A stretch of DNA of 64,000 nt from Achromobacter sp. AONIH1 (lineage in GTDB: Bacteria; Pseudomonadota; Gammaproteobacteria; Burkholderiales; Burkholderiaceae_B): assembly GCF_002902905.1 (NCBI RefSeq), contig NZ_CP026124.1, forward strand, positions 5,890,001-5,954,000, read 5' to 3'. Every line of letters begins with the position of its first letter. Positions within the stretch are counted from its first letter, which is position 1. The notes below the pieces were generated by a model. It saw only the letters and a program-made list of their open reading frames with translations, was not told where the DNA came from and did no database searches. Positions 9,201 to 18,859 of this stretch are shown here, one piece after another. A program made the position numbers and the translations under genes.

Positions 9201-12200
9201 ACAGCCAGTTGGCGATGCTGGCGCTGGACAGCGCCTCGCGATTCTGGCTGCTCCAGGCCGGGGCGATCGACACGCCGTTGAGATTGCCGCCGGCCGTCAC
9301 CGACAGATTGCCGCCGCGCTCCGGATACCAGACCCGCGCCAGGCTCGCGCCGCCGCCGTCGACGAATTTTTCGTAGTCACCGCCCTCGCTGCCCAGCACG
9401 CTGCCCTGGCCCGGCACCACGCCGCGCGCCTGCCGGTAGGCAGGCCCCATGTCCGCCGACTCGGTGCCCGCGGTGTAGACGCCGTAGGGCGACGCCAGCC
9501 GCACATCGCCCGCCGCGGCCACGTCCAGATCGCCCGTGCCCGTGCGCAGCACGCTGTAGTTCTGTCCCAGCACGCTCGCGGTCTTGGTGATCTCCAGCCG
9601 GATGTCGCAGAACGCCGGGTTGAGATCGCAGACGGCCAGCGCGCCCTTGGGCACGTCGGTCCCGGCAATGCGGTCCGGCTGGCTGTCCTGCGCGGCCTGC
9701 GACCACACCTTGACCTCGCGCTTGACCGCCACGGTCTCGCAGGCCTCCGGCAACCATTCGCACACGCCGAGAAAACCCTCGGGCACCTCGGTCCCTCGCG
9801 GGCCCATCCCCATCAACTCGCCCTCTTCCGTGATCATGATCTTGATGTTGTCCACGACGCGCGCGGCATAGTGCGTGTCGGCCAGCACCACATGACCGGC
9901 GCGCGGGTCGACGCCGACAGCGCGTGGATCCGCGGCCCCCAGGTCGGCGCCGCCGATCAGCCGCAAGCCCCACGATTGCGAGCCCGCGGGCAGCATCGCC
10001 GCCAGCGCCCAGTTGCGTCCCTGCGTGCCGGCCTTGTCCGCGCGCAGCTCGACCATGCTCGCGCCGTCGGGCAACTTGACGTCGGTGCCGGACGGCAGGT
10101 GCGCGCCGCGCGGCAGGTTCAGCTTGCCGGCCAACACCAGCGGGGACGGCTTGCCGTCGTCCGTCAACGCGCGCGGCAGCGCCACGCCGGCGGGCCAGCG
10201 CAGCGGCGCCAGCGTCGCCGTCGCCGCGAGCACGCTGCCCGCGCCCAGGCGCGCGTCGGCCGGCAGCGTGACGCCCTGCGCCAGCAGCGCGCCGGCCGGA
10301 TACAGCAGCGCGCCGTTGGCATCGTGCACGGCGGCTGCCAGGATGGTGCCAGCGGGCAGCGTCAGCGGCTGCGCCAGGGTGCCCGCCACCGGCAGCACGG
10401 TGCCCGCCGCGAACCGCGTCTGCGACAGGGGCAGTTCGAAGTTGAGCAAGGCCCCCGACGGGAAAGTCGTGCCTTGCGCCAGCGACACGCCGATATCGGG
10501 CACCACCAGGTCGCCGCGATATGGCTGCACGCCGGACAACAGCAGCCAGCCCGAGTCGTCGGGCGTGACGGGAGGCGGCGCGAAGCCGTCGTTGATGCTG
10601 CCGTTGATCTCCAGGTTGCCGCCGGCCCGGATCGCCAGGCTGCCCACTTCGCCGGATCCATAGATGCCGGTGAGCGGCGCGCGCGGATTCAGGCTCGCAT
10701 AGCGGTAGCGCGACAGGTCCAGATCCCCCTGCACCACCAGATCGCCGTCGGCCGAGGCGCTGCGGATCTCCACGCCGGGGCGCAGGTGCAGCGCGTCCGC
10801 GTAGGGCAGCAGGCCCGCCAGCTTGCCGCGCCTCAGGCCGGCATTGGCCAGCGCCGCGTCGACGAACTTGCGGCTGTCGTCGTGGATGCGGTCCAGGTAG
10901 TCCTGGTCGATGACCTGCCACTTGGCGCCATTCACCGGATCCGTCTCGGTGCGCGCATCGCGATAGATGGCCATGCCGTTGACGGCCACGCTTCGGGCGC
11001 CACGGATAGACAGGGCGCCGCTGGCATCGATATCGATGTCGCCCGCGATCAGGCCACCCAGGCGCGGCGCGTTCAGCTCCATGCTGCCCAGCCCCAGAGC
11101 GCCGCCAGGCGCCTCAACCCCCGCGCGCAGGTCGAAGCTGGCGCCCGCGTCCAACTGCAGGCGACCGGCGCCGGAATTGAGTTCGATGAGCGCCCGGTTC
11201 GGCGCGTCTATCGGCTGGCCGTAGCTGTCCAGGCGCGGCACGCTGCCGTGCGCGTCCAGCGCCGCGCCGGCGGCGATGCGCAAGCCCTGTGCCGCTGCCA
11301 GCCGGATGCTGCCCACGCCCTCGCCGCTGGCGTCGATGCGGCCGGCCATGGTCAGGCGGCCGCCGTCCAGCGAAATGCTCACCTGGCGCGCCCGCACTTC
11401 ATCGCCGACCGTCAGGTCGCCCTGCTTGATCTGGAAGCTGCGCGACCCGAAGACGCCACCCGCGTTCAGGCGCTGGTTCAGCGCCGCGAAGTCCAGACGC
11501 TGCGCGCGGATATCGACGCCTCCGGCGGCGTAGGGCACCAGGGTGCCGCCGGCATCGTAGCGCCCGGAAGCCTGGCCCTGGATGGCGCCCAGCAGATCCA
11601 CCCGGCCCGCCAGCGGATCCAGCGCGATCGCGGTCAGGCTACCGGCGCGGTTGTGGCTGGCGGACAGGTCGATGAGGCTGCCCGGCGCCTGCAGAATGTC
11701 GCCCTGCCGGCTTTCCAGGCGCAGCTCGCCGCCCCAGCCGTACTTGCTGACATCATGGAAATCGGTCTTGCGTCCAGCCAGGTCCAGGCGCGCGCCATCG
11801 CCCAGGACCAGGCCGCGCTGCGCCGCCAGCGTCAGCTTGCCGCTGGGCAAGGCCACGGCGGTATCGATGCGCACGCTGTCGCCATCCAGGACCCATTCCG
11901 CGCCGCCGGCGGCCATGGCCGCCTGGGCAGCCGTGGCGGCGCCTGCGGGCCGGCTCGCGACGATGGCGCCGCCGGCCTTGACGCGATTGACCGAACCGGC
12001 CTCGCCGGTGATCAGCGGCGTGTACAGATTGAGATTGCCGCCCTGGTAAGCGTAGCCGCTTCCTTCGACGTAGGCGCCTTGCGACTGGTACACCGACAGG
12101 CTGCCCCGGTGATTGGCGGTGATGCGCTGCGCCGCGTTCAGGTTGACGGTGGCGAAGCCAAGCGCCATGCGCTGCGGCGCGGCCGTGCCGTCCGGCTGGC

Positions 12201-15200
12201 CCGTGGGCCCGTAGCCGAACTCGATGCGGTCGGCGATGAGATCCAGCGTCCCCTGGCCCGTTCCCGCGCCCTGCGCGATCACGGCTGCCGGCGCGCCGCC
12301 GCCGCCCCAGATCAGGGTCTGCGCGCGCAGCGTGGCCCGGTCGCCCGCCGCGCCATAGCCATAGACCGCCGGCGCGTTCAGTTCAAGCCGGCCCAAGGGC
12401 TTGCCCGCAGGCGACGCCGAGGCGCTCAGGTCCACCGTTTCGTAGAAGTTGACCGAGTCCCTGACCGTCAGCGTCAGCACTTCCAGCGCCGGCGCGCCGA
12501 AATCCGCGTCGCCCATGAGCAGCCGATCCAGCAGCCCCTGGTTCAAGGTCATGCCCGCCGGCAGCGCGCCGCGCGCGGCAGCGGCGGCCAACGCCTGCGC
12601 GCTGCCCGCGTTGACGGCGCTCACCGACAGCGCCAGCTGACGCGCGCCGTAGCGGGCCTGCTCGCCCAGGATGAAGCGGCCGTCGGTGGCCGCGGCCAGC
12701 GTGCCCTCGGTGTAGAGCCGGGCGGGCCGGGCGCACAGGCCGGCGCAAGCGCCGATCTCGATCGCTCCCGGCGGATTGCTCTCGGGCCCTTGCGGCGCGT
12801 CCGGCGCCAGCATGGTGATCAGACCGTTGGACAGGGCCAGCACGGCGCTGCGGCCGGGGCTGTACAGGTAGCCTTCGGCGCTGTCGTAGTAGGCGCGACC
12901 CGCGCCGATGGTATCGATGGCGGCGCCCGCCTCCAGCGTGATGCCGCCCGCCGACACGAACACCTGCGGCGCGCGCAGCAGCGCGCCATCGCGCAACGTG
13001 ACGCTGCGAGCCTGCGACTCGAACGTCAGCACATTGGCGCCTCCGGTGGCGGAGCTGCGGGCCTGGCCGCCCACGCTGATGCGCGACGCGCCGAAGCCGT
13101 TGAGCGTGCTGGCGTAATAGCTGCTCATGCCAGGCGTGGCGGCCGCGCCATCGGCCAGCACCTCGATCGCGGCGCCGCGCAGCGCCAGCTCACCGCCGCG
13201 CCCGCCTTCGGCCGGCCGGAAATCGGCCCGGCCCTGGAAGTCGAGCCGGCCGTCCACGCCTACGTCGATGGACAGCAGCTTGGCGTCGCGCTCCAGCATC
13301 GCCCGTGGCATGCCGCGACGCTGCGCGTCCTCCAGCACGTAGCGCGCGTAGGACGTCTCGTTGTACTGGGAATAGCCGCGCAGCGTCTGCGCCGACGTGA
13401 CGATCACCTGCGACGGCAGCGCGTCGCGTATGGCCGTGCCGGCGACGGAGAAGCTCGCGGGCAGGCTCCAGGAGCCATTGCGCATGGCCAGCGCCGCTTG
13501 TCCCGGGACAACGCTGCCTGGCGCGACGCGGCCGTCGATCTCGACCCGGAATGCGCCCGGCAGCAAGGCATAGCTGGCCGGCATCAGCGTGTAAGTGCCC
13601 GCCGACAGGCCCGGCACGCCCGCCCCGATCTGGATCTGCCGGCCGATCAGCGGCGCACCCTCGCCGGCCTCGGCGGCCGTTGGCGCGACCGTCGCCTGCG
13701 CGCCCGGCACGACGGCGTAGACCGGATTGGTCGCCAAACCGGGCAGGCTGAACCCGCCGCCCGACGGCTCGATCCGCATCAGCGGCGTGTAGCGGGCATC
13801 GCTGGAACCGCCGCGACCGCTGACGAATGCCGCGCCCAGCAGCTCGCCTCCGCCCGACAGGTCGATGCGCGAACCGGGCGCCGCGTCCAGCTTGCCGGAC
13901 AGGGCGATCTTGCCGTATTCGCCCGGCCGGTTCGGGACCACCGGCTTGCCGCCATACGCATAGGCCACGCCATCCACGGTGCCGCCATAGGGCATCACCA
14001 GCCCGCGCGCGCTGACCGACGTCAGGCTGCCCGGCAACAGACTCAGTTGTTCGGCGTTGAGCGACAGATTGCCCAGCGGCGCCCACAGCGCCGCGCCGTG
14101 ATCGATGCGCGACGCGGTGAGGGACAGCTCGCCGAAGGCCGAATAGGGCGCCGACTCGTCCGCGCCCACGCGGGACAGCACAAGCGGCTGGCGCTTGCCG
14201 TAGTAGCCCGATTCCACCACGGCCCGTGCTTGCGCCGCGGGGTAGATCCGCGCGCCGGCCAGCGCCACGGATCCCGGCGTCGCCAATATCGTCATGCCAT
14301 CGGCCACGGCGCCGCGCAGGAAGCGCAAGTCACCGTCGGCGGCCAGGCTGACGCTGCCGTAGCCTTGGCCGTCCACGGTGCGCAGCACCCTGCCCTGCAA
14401 CAGGAAATAGCCATTGGCGCCGAAGCTGACCCGGTCGCGCACATCCACCGTGTTCCCGTGCACCGCGAACGCGCCGGTCGGTTCCTGCTTCGACAGGCCG
14501 CCATGCACGGTGGGCAGCACCAGGAAGTCCGCGTTGGGGCGGTCGGTCTGTGCCAGCAGCACATAGGGCGCGTTGACGCCGAACCGGGTATCCGGCGGCC
14601 CGCCCTCGGCCACCGTGAACGCGCCGGCGAACAGGCGGACGGCCTGGCTGGCCCGCAGATCGACGGCGCCGCTGGCGCTGATGAATCCATTGGACAGCAC
14701 ATTGAGGGTGCCAAAGCCGCTGTCCTGGTAGCGGTCCAGCGCCAGCTCGCCGTGGCCGTAGCGCAGCAAGGGCCGCGCCGCCCGCGGATCGGCCACGTCG
14801 GGCAGGCTGGCCGCCGCCTGCTGACGGATCAGCAGTTCGCGCTGCACCCGCACCAGATCGACGCTGGTGTTTTCATAGACGGGCGTCTCCAGCGCCACCG
14901 ACAGCACGCCGCCAGCCGCGCCGGCCCCGCCCGCGCGGGCGCGCAGCGTGCCGTCCAGGTACAGCCCGTCGTAGGAACTGAGCGAAATCGATCCCCCGGC
15001 GCTGGCGACGCCGACGCTGCCGCCCTGCGGCAGATCCAGGATCGCGAACGCGCCGGACGCTTCCAGCAGCGAGCCGGGGCGCAGCACCACGAAGGCATCC
15101 ACCGACGTGGCCGAGCCCTTGGCCGTATCGATCTCGCCGCCGATGACGATGGCGCCGCCCGGATCCACCCAGCCGTACCGCCGTCCCTGCGCATCCAGGG

Positions 15201-18200
15201 CCACGGCCGCGCGTCCGGCCACATCCAGCACCGCGCCATCGCCCACCCACAGCGAACGCTTGTGACCGCTACCGTCGCCGCGGTTATCCTTCAGGGCCAC
15301 CGGCGGCTGGTCGATGCGCAGCGTGCCGCCGGGCGCGCGCAAGGCGCCGTCTATGGTGATCTGGCCCGCGCCGCGCAAGGCGATGGCCTGGCGCGGATCC
15401 ACCTCGATCGATGCGCCGCGCGCCAGCGTCAGCTGCGCCGTGGCCCGGTCATCGTCGGGCGAATAGATGGCTCCGGTACGCAGCGTCAGGTCCGCGCCCA
15501 GGCGCTGCGTCAGCACGCGCTTGAGCGGATCGTCCTGGTACAGCGGCGGCGTCCAGGTTTCCAGCGCCGTATTCCGGTCCGACGCATTCGGCGCCTGCGC
15601 CGTATAGCGCAACACCGGCATGGTCACGCGCACGCGGGCGCCCTCGACGACCTCCAGGCCGCGCACGCCGGCCACTTCGTACTGCGAGAAGCCGCTGGCG
15701 AAGAAGCCTTCGTCCAGCACCGACACGCCCGGCGCGACGGCCTGGCGCCCACGGCCCACGCTGACCCGTTCGGCCTGCAGCAGCAGCTTGCCGCCGCCAT
15801 CCACCCCGTAGCCGGCGATCTCGCCCGCCACCGTCAGGACGCCGCCCGTCGCGTTGCCCAAGGCGTTGGCCGCCAGCGTGACGTCGCCGCCCTTGCCGCC
15901 GCGCAGGCTGCCTGCCCAGGACCTGGCCGCGCCGCTGGATACGTTGATCGATCCGGACTGCGTGAGCGACACGTCGCCGCTGCTGCGCAATGCGACCGAG
16001 CCACCGTGACGCCAGGCCATCAGCGCGGAGTCTTGCGGCGTCAGCGCCAGGTTGGTCCACAGGCCGCCGGCCTCCACCCGCGCGCCCACGCGCACGCCCG
16101 CCGGCTTGCCAGCGGCCGGATTGGCCACGCCCTCCTCGACGCGGCCGTTGGAGGCGCTCATCTGCTTGAGCACATTGCCGGCCTGGATGCGGCCGCCCGG
16201 CGCCGACAGGTCCGCGTCAATGGCGACCCAGGGCGCGTACAGCACGGCCTCGCCCCCGGGCGCCAGCCTCAGCGCCTGCTGCACGACCACCCGATCCGCG
16301 CCCGCCAGCTTCAGGGCGCCCAGTCCCGCCTGATTCAGCCAGGCGGCGTCCAGCACGATCTCGCCGTCCGCCGCGTCCGCCTGCCCGACCGTCACCTGCC
16401 GGCTTATGCCGGACAAGCCCCAGGCGAGACGGTTCGTCGCGGTATCGAAGCGCGGCAGATACTGGCCCACGACCAATTGTCCGCGTCGCGCCGCCGCGGT
16501 CTGCGATTGATAGAAGCCTTCCTGGTCGCGCTGCGGCGCGTCGGTCTGGCGCGGCCCCTGGTAGACCTCTCCCGTCAACGCGCCCTGCAGGGCCGCGCGC
16601 TCGGTGGACACCAGCAGTTGGCCCGCGTCGCGTCCCACGGTGTAGCCGCTCTCGAAACGCTGGCGCGGCGCGATCAGCGGGTTGTAGAAGGTGCGCGTGG
16701 CCCGCTCGCCCCAACGCTCATGCTTCTGCTCGAAGCCCTTGTACAGGCCGGTGTAGAGCAGATCGCCGGGCGCGCGCGACAGCTCGTACAGGCGGCCGTC
16801 CGCGCCGCGCAGCCAGCTCTGGCGGATATACCCGTCCCGCACGTCCAGCGTGCCGCCCGACAGGTTGATGTCCGAGCCGGCCCGCGTGACCAGCTCGCCG
16901 CCCGTGAACGTCGCCGTGCCGCCCTGCGCCAGCCACTCGCCGGCGCCGCGCCCGCTGGTCGCCAGATAGCCGCCCACCTCCAGCAGCCCCCCCGCCGTGT
17001 ACCAGCGTTCGTTCTGGTAGCCGTTCACGCCGGCGGCCACCTTCACCAGCGTGCGCCGGTCCACCCAGACTTCGCTGTTGTTCAGGTTCTTGCTGTCACG
17101 GTTCACCGGCGAGTCGCGCTGCTCATTGCCCTGCACGTCGATCCGGACGCTGTTGGACTCCATCGCCACCTTCACGCCGATCGCGCCCGCCACATCCAGC
17201 GCCGCACCAGACTGCAGCAGCGCCTGCCGGCCCGCCGACACCGCGATCTGCCCGCCGGTCGCCACGGTGGTCGAGCCTCCCTCGAACAGCGCCTGCCCAC
17301 CCGTCACCACCTCGATGCGCGACAGGTCGCGCCGGTCGGCGACCGTGCTCAGGTGATCGTATGCGCCGCCCGTCTTGTTGGTCGCCTGGCCGTCCAAGGC
17401 CTTCAGCGCCGCGTCCCGCTGCCCGTCCAGGCCGGTGAGCGCAGAGGACTCCAGCACCACGGCGGTAACGCTGCCCTCGCCCAGCGCCACACTGCCGCTC
17501 GCATCGCTGGCACGGTTCAACAGGTGGATGGCGCCGCGCGCGCCAATATCCGTGCTGGCGACCAGCACGCCGTCCTGCCGCACCTGGCGACCGGCCAGCG
17601 TGATGTCGCCGGTGGCGGCGCTGATCAGGCCGCTGTTGCGCACCAGGCCCGCCGCGCTGCCGGCCTTGATCGTCGTGCCGACCTCGTTGCCGGTGGTCGT
17701 CGACTTGACATTACCGTCGGTGCCATAGCCCTTGCGGATGTAGAAATCATCGCCCGCCGCCAGCGCGGCCTGACCGCGCGGCGTGGCGATCTGGCCGGCG
17801 TTGTGGACCTCGCTGCCCAGCAGCAGCACATAGCCGCCGCCGCGCGTAGCGCTGCCCGGCTCCTGCGTGGCGATGCTCGCGCCCGGCCGCAGCTCGATAT
17901 TGCCCAGCGCGTCCTTGAAGGTGGGCAGCGTGCCGTTGGCATCGGTGTAGATGCCCTTGTCGCGAAACTGCTCGTCGGTGATGGTGGCGGCGGCGACCAC
18001 CAGGTTGCGCGCGTTGACCTGGCTGGTGCCGGTGAAGATCACGCCGTTTTGGTTGACCACCAGCACGGTGCCGTCGGCCTTGATCGCGCCGTGGATCTCG
18101 CTGGGTTTCGCGGACGCGCCCACCACGCGGTTCAGCGCCGCGTCGGACGCGTTCTGCTTGAATTGCAGCGTGGTATTTCGGCCGACGTTGAAGCTGTCCC

Positions 18201-18765
18201 AGTTCAGGATGGCGCGCGACTGCGTCTGCTCGATGGTCACGACCTGGCGGCCATCGGCCGTGCTCTTCTGCGGCGCCTTGGCGCCTTCCCATTTGGCCTG
18301 CGCGCCCTCGGCCGCCCACAGGCCGCCCGGCGTCAGTCCGTCCGGCACGCCGGCGCCATTGGCGGCCGCCGCCGCGCGCGCGGCGGCCTGCGCCGCCTGC
18401 TGCGCGGCCACGGCCGCCACCGTGCGGTTCAGGTTGTCGAGCGAGCGCTGCAACTGCTGGCGCGACTGCGCCTGCTGCTGGCTGGCGTTGCCGACGCCTG
18501 CCAGGCTGCCGTCCGGCAGGCGGCCCGAGCGCTGCACGGCCGATTGCGCCGCGCCCTTGTCGGCGAACCAGCCGGGACTGAAGGCCCGTGATTGCGCCTG
18601 CGCCGCGCCCGCCGCGCCGCCGGCGATCAGCAGCGCCGCGATCGCCTGCGAGGCCGGAGTCAAGCGCCAACCCGCTGGCGCGGCCCCGCGCATGCGCGCC
18701 GCCGGCGCCCCTGCGCCCGCCGTCGGATTCGTCGTTGCCCTGCCCGTGTCCCGTGCCCGCATCAT
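6283..18765 (-). CDS. Giant filamentous-haemagglutinin-like exoprotein (TpsA, PdtA-like, DUF3739)
   Basis: About 4,160 residues in one intact frame. I start at the ATG at 18765 or 18762, just behind AAGGAAAGG, rather than at the TTG at 18783. A long basic N-region and hydrophobic core form the signal (about 1-52, ending GAAQA). The TPS secretion domain follows (about 60-300), with NWDSFNVGRNTTLQFKQ and VVNQNGVIFTG, a variant of the NPNG motif. The body is a long run of beta-helix repeats. A DUF3739 region occupies about 3870-4060 (GGGILAWSAEGDINAGRGAK, GEAGIRVSGNINIAALHVVN). No CdiA-type toxin module is visible at the C-terminus, so adhesion or biofilm is likelier than contact inhibition. Three short Cys pairs are unusual for this family. 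PdtA of P. aeruginosa is of nearly the same size and context. Confidence 0.9.
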   Translation of the reverse strand: MMRARDTGRATTNPTAGAGAPAARMRGAAPAGWRLTPASQAIAALLIAGGAAGAAQAQSRAFSPGWFADKGAAQSAVQRSGRLPDGSLAGVGNASQQQAQSRQQLQRSLDNLNRTVAAVAAQQAAQAAARAAAAANGAGVPDGLTPGGLWAAEGAQAKWEGAKAPQKSTADGRQVVTIEQTQSRAILNWDSFNVGRNTTLQFKQNASDAALNRVVGASAKPSEIHGAIKADGTVLVVNQNGVIFTGTSQVNARNLVVAAATITDEQFRDKGIYTDANGTLPTFKDALGNIELRPGASIATQEPGSATRGGGYVLLLGSEVHNAGQIATPRGQAALAAGDDFYIRKGYGTDGNVKSTTTGNEVGTTIKAGSAAGLVRNSGLISAATGDITLAGRQVRQDGVLVASTDIGARGAIHLLNRASDASGSVALGEGSVTAVVLESSALTGLDGQRDAALKALDGQATNKTGGAYDHLSTVADRRDLSRIEVVTGGQALFEGGSTTVATGGQIAVSAGRQALLQSGAALDVAGAIGVKVAMESNSVRIDVQGNEQRDSPVNRDSKNLNNSEVWVDRRTLVKVAAGVNGYQNERWYTAGGLLEVGGYLATSGRGAGEWLAQGGTATFTGGELVTRAGSDINLSGGTLDVRDGYIRQSWLRGADGRLYELSRAPGDLLYTGLYKGFEQKHERWGERATRTFYNPLIAPRQRFESGYTVGRDAGQLLVSTERAALQGALTGEVYQGPRQTDAPQRDQEGFYQSQTAAARRGQLVVGQYLPRFDTATNRLAWGLSGISRQVTVGQADAADGEIVLDAAWLNQAGLGALKLAGADRVVVQQALRLAPGGEAVLYAPWVAIDADLSAPGGRIQAGNVLKQMSASNGRVEEGVANPAAGKPAGVRVGARVEAGGLWTNLALTPQDSALMAWRHGGSVALRSSGDVSLTQSGSINVSSGAARSWAGSLRGGKGGDVTLAANALGNATGGVLTVAGEIAGYGVDGGGKLLLQAERVSVGRGRQAVAPGVSVLDEGFFASGFSQYEVAGVRGLEVVEGARVRVTMPVLRYTAQAPNASDRNTALETWTPPLYQDDPLKRVLTQRLGADLTLRTGAIYSPDDDRATAQLTLARGASIEVDPRQAIALRGAGQITIDGALRAPGGTLRIDQPPVALKDNRGDGSGHKRSLWVGDGAVLDVAGRAAVALDAQGRRYGWVDPGGAIVIGGEIDTAKGSATSVDAFVVLRPGSLLEASGAFAILDLPQGGSVGVASAGGSISLSSYDGLYLDGTLRARAGGAGAAGGVLSVALETPVYENTSVDLVRVQRELLIRQQAAASLPDVADPRAARPLLRYGHGELALDRYQDSGFGTLNVLSNGFISASGAVDLRASQAVRLFAGAFTVAEGGPPDTRFGVNAPYVLLAQTDRPNADFLVLPTVHGGLSKQEPTGAFAVHGNTVDVRDRVSFGANGYFLLQGRVLRTVDGQGYGSVSLAADGDLRFLRGAVADGMTILATPGSVALAGARIYPAAQARAVVESGYYGKRQPLVLSRVGADESAPYSAFGELSLTASRIDHGAALWAPLGNLSLNAEQLSLLPGSLTSVSARGLVMPYGGTVDGVAYAYGGKPVVPNRPGEYGKIALSGKLDAAPGSRIDLSGGGELLGAAFVSGRGGSSDARYTPLMRIEPSGGGFSLPGLATNPVYAVVPGAQATVAPTAAEAGEGAPLIGRQIQIGAGVPGLSAGTYTLMPASYALLPGAFRVEIDGRVAPGSVVPGQAALAMRNGSWSLPASFSVAGTAIRDALPSQVIVTSAQTLRGYSQYNETSYARYVLEDAQRRGMPRAMLERDAKLLSIDVGVDGRLDFQGRADFRPAEGGRGGELALRGAAIEVLADGAAATPGMSSYYASTLNGFGASRISVGGQARSSATGGANVLTFESQARSVTLRDGALLRAPQVFVSAGGITLEAGAAIDTIGAGRAYYDSAEGYLYSPGRSAVLALSNGLITMLAPDAPQGPESNPPGAIEIGACAGLCARPARLYTEGTLAAATDGRFILGEQARYGARQLALSVSAVNAGSAQALAAAAARGALPAGMTLNQGLLDRLLMGDADFGAPALEVLTLTVRDSVNFYETVDLSASASPAGKPLGRLELNAPAVYGYGAAGDRATLRAQTLIWGGGGAPAAVIAQGAGTGQGTLDLIADRIEFGYGPTGQPDGTAAPQRMALGFATVNLNAAQRITANHRGSLSVYQSQGAYVEGSGYAYQGGNLNLYTPLITGEAGSVNRVKAGGAIVASRPAGAATAAQAAMAAGGAEWVLDGDSVRIDTAVALPSGKLTLAAQRGLVLGDGARLDLAGRKTDFHDVSKYGWGGELRLESRQGDILQAPGSLIDLSASHNRAGSLTAIALDPLAGRVDLLGAIQGQASGRYDAGGTLVPYAAGGVDIRAQRLDFAALNQRLNAGGVFGSRSFQIKQGDLTVGDEVRARQVSISLDGGRLTMAGRIDASGEGVGSIRLAAAQGLRIAAGAALDAHGSVPRLDSYGQPIDAPNRALIELNSGAGRLQLDAGASFDLRAGVEAPGGALGLGSMELNAPRLGGLIAGDIDIDASGALSIRGARSVAVNGMAIYRDARTETDPVNGAKWQVIDQDYLDRIHDDSRKFVDAALANAGLRRGKLAGLLPYADALHLRPGVEIRSASADGDLVVQGDLDLSRYRYASLNPRAPLTGIYGSGEVGSLAIRAGGNLEINGSINDGFAPPPVTPDDSGWLLLSGVQPYRGDLVVPDIGVSLAQGTTFPSGALLNFELPLSQTRFAAGTVLPVAGTLAQPLTLPAGTILAAAVHDANGALLYPAGALLAQGVTLPADARLGAGSVLAATATLAPLRWPAGVALPRALTDDGKPSPLVLAGKLNLPRGAHLPSGTDVKLPDGASMVELRADKAGTQGRNWALAAMLPAGSQSWGLRLIGGADLGAADPRAVGVDPRAGHVVLADTHYAARVVDNIKIMITEEGELMGMGPRGTEVPEGFLGVCEWLPEACETVAVKREVKVWSQAAQDSQPDRIAGTDVPKGALAVCDLNPAFCDIRLEITKTASVLGQNYSVLRTGTGDLDVAAAGDVRLASPYGVYTAGTESADMGPAYRQARGVVPGQGSVLGSEGGDYEKFVDGGGASLARVWYPERGGNLSVTAGGNLNGVSIAPAWSSQNREALSSASIANWLWRQGGGDAPSGPAAVPVAWGINFGTYVRPPFDNGSSAVNAYVPHLVGFTGFGTLGGGNVAISVGGDAGTLQAQADTAESARRSQGLTVAVGGSGRMTADGRLVLTGGGDIDFRVGGGYNADLEARGYNDIDKKSRAMNRHALDGVLANLRGNVQLSAASLGGIALSYGATSLARDPLDSRAPDPLSSSMASATGGLVLAPGDATVNLNTRGDLVLGAVVDPGRVVQLATRPYLDATGLLAGGGGISWFTLWTGRSAIDLHSAGGNLTPGSAATEIDGSGIATGLDISPTDGRYIYPPILRAVAAGGSMYYGQSARAGMSHRYDASLYGIVLMPSDRGQLELLASGSIYAGGYSITPSGASESALATPQRPAFAGVALNGIRSSNQSVDGIVATTRRLPLFSFGVDSVAAQSASREPVRIYAGQDLVGVRSGAVYSYTATTRDSQVWYVGAAPVRMLAGRDIVNSGTAPGQDMSLPGDLSRNSGGGYAGTASGNLFLHASLSDVSLVQAGRDILHSSFMVAGPGVMEISAGRNLLMEDKATVVSLGPAAPGDTRAGAAVALQAGAGARGADYAGFLARYLGDKTADPARPLLDQGLPFKTYEAELLLWLIQRYGYAGDAAEARAYFAALPAEQQRAFARQVYFAELRNSGREYNGKLAAREGSYLRGRQAIAALFPDHDAQGAPLRYDGGITLYGGAGVQTRAGGDIQALTPGGAQVFGVEGLAPPSSAGVVTQGSGDIQLYARDSILLGQSRIMTTFGGGILAWSAEGDINAGRGAKTTVVYTPPRRVYDAFGNVALSPNAPSSGAGIATLAPIAEVPAGDVDLYAPLGTIDAGEAGIRVSGNINIAALHVVNAANIQVKGESNGIPAAATVNTGALASASAASSAAAGAAQESVQRAQQQSRQNLPSVISVQILGYGDEPAAGATPPSPRAAAPAGSRYDSASAVQILGAGALEPGEMRGLTEQERARLSR

Positions 18766-18783
18766 CGCCTTTCCTTGTTCCAA

Positions 18784-18859
18784 TCGCGCGTGTTCGCCAC
18801 CTAGAGCAAGACAGACGGATGGAAAAGCGCGGACCGGAACCCTGTCACAAATAATTCAC
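18784..18859 (-). promoter_or_regulatory. Candidate promoter region of tpsA with a weak Pho-box-like element
   Basis: The gap between fecR and tpsA is the expected target of the neighbouring ECF sigma factor. On the minus strand TGTGACAGG (about 18840) lies some 20 bases before CCGTCTG, and CGTC-type -10 elements are common for FecI-like sigma factors. The plus strand at 18842-18859 reads CTGTCAC-AAAT-AATTCAC: the first half is a perfect Pho-box half, the second matches only 4 of 7 positions. In P. aeruginosa PhoB is known to assist VreI at its target promoters, which is why the weak match is worth recording. Confidence 0.3.

Noticed and set aside
8782..18591. Plus-strand open frame of 3,269 codons opposite tpsA
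   Set aside because: It is the antisense shadow of a high-GC gene. It is Arg/Ala/His/Gln-rich with no domain or signal and no ribosome site.
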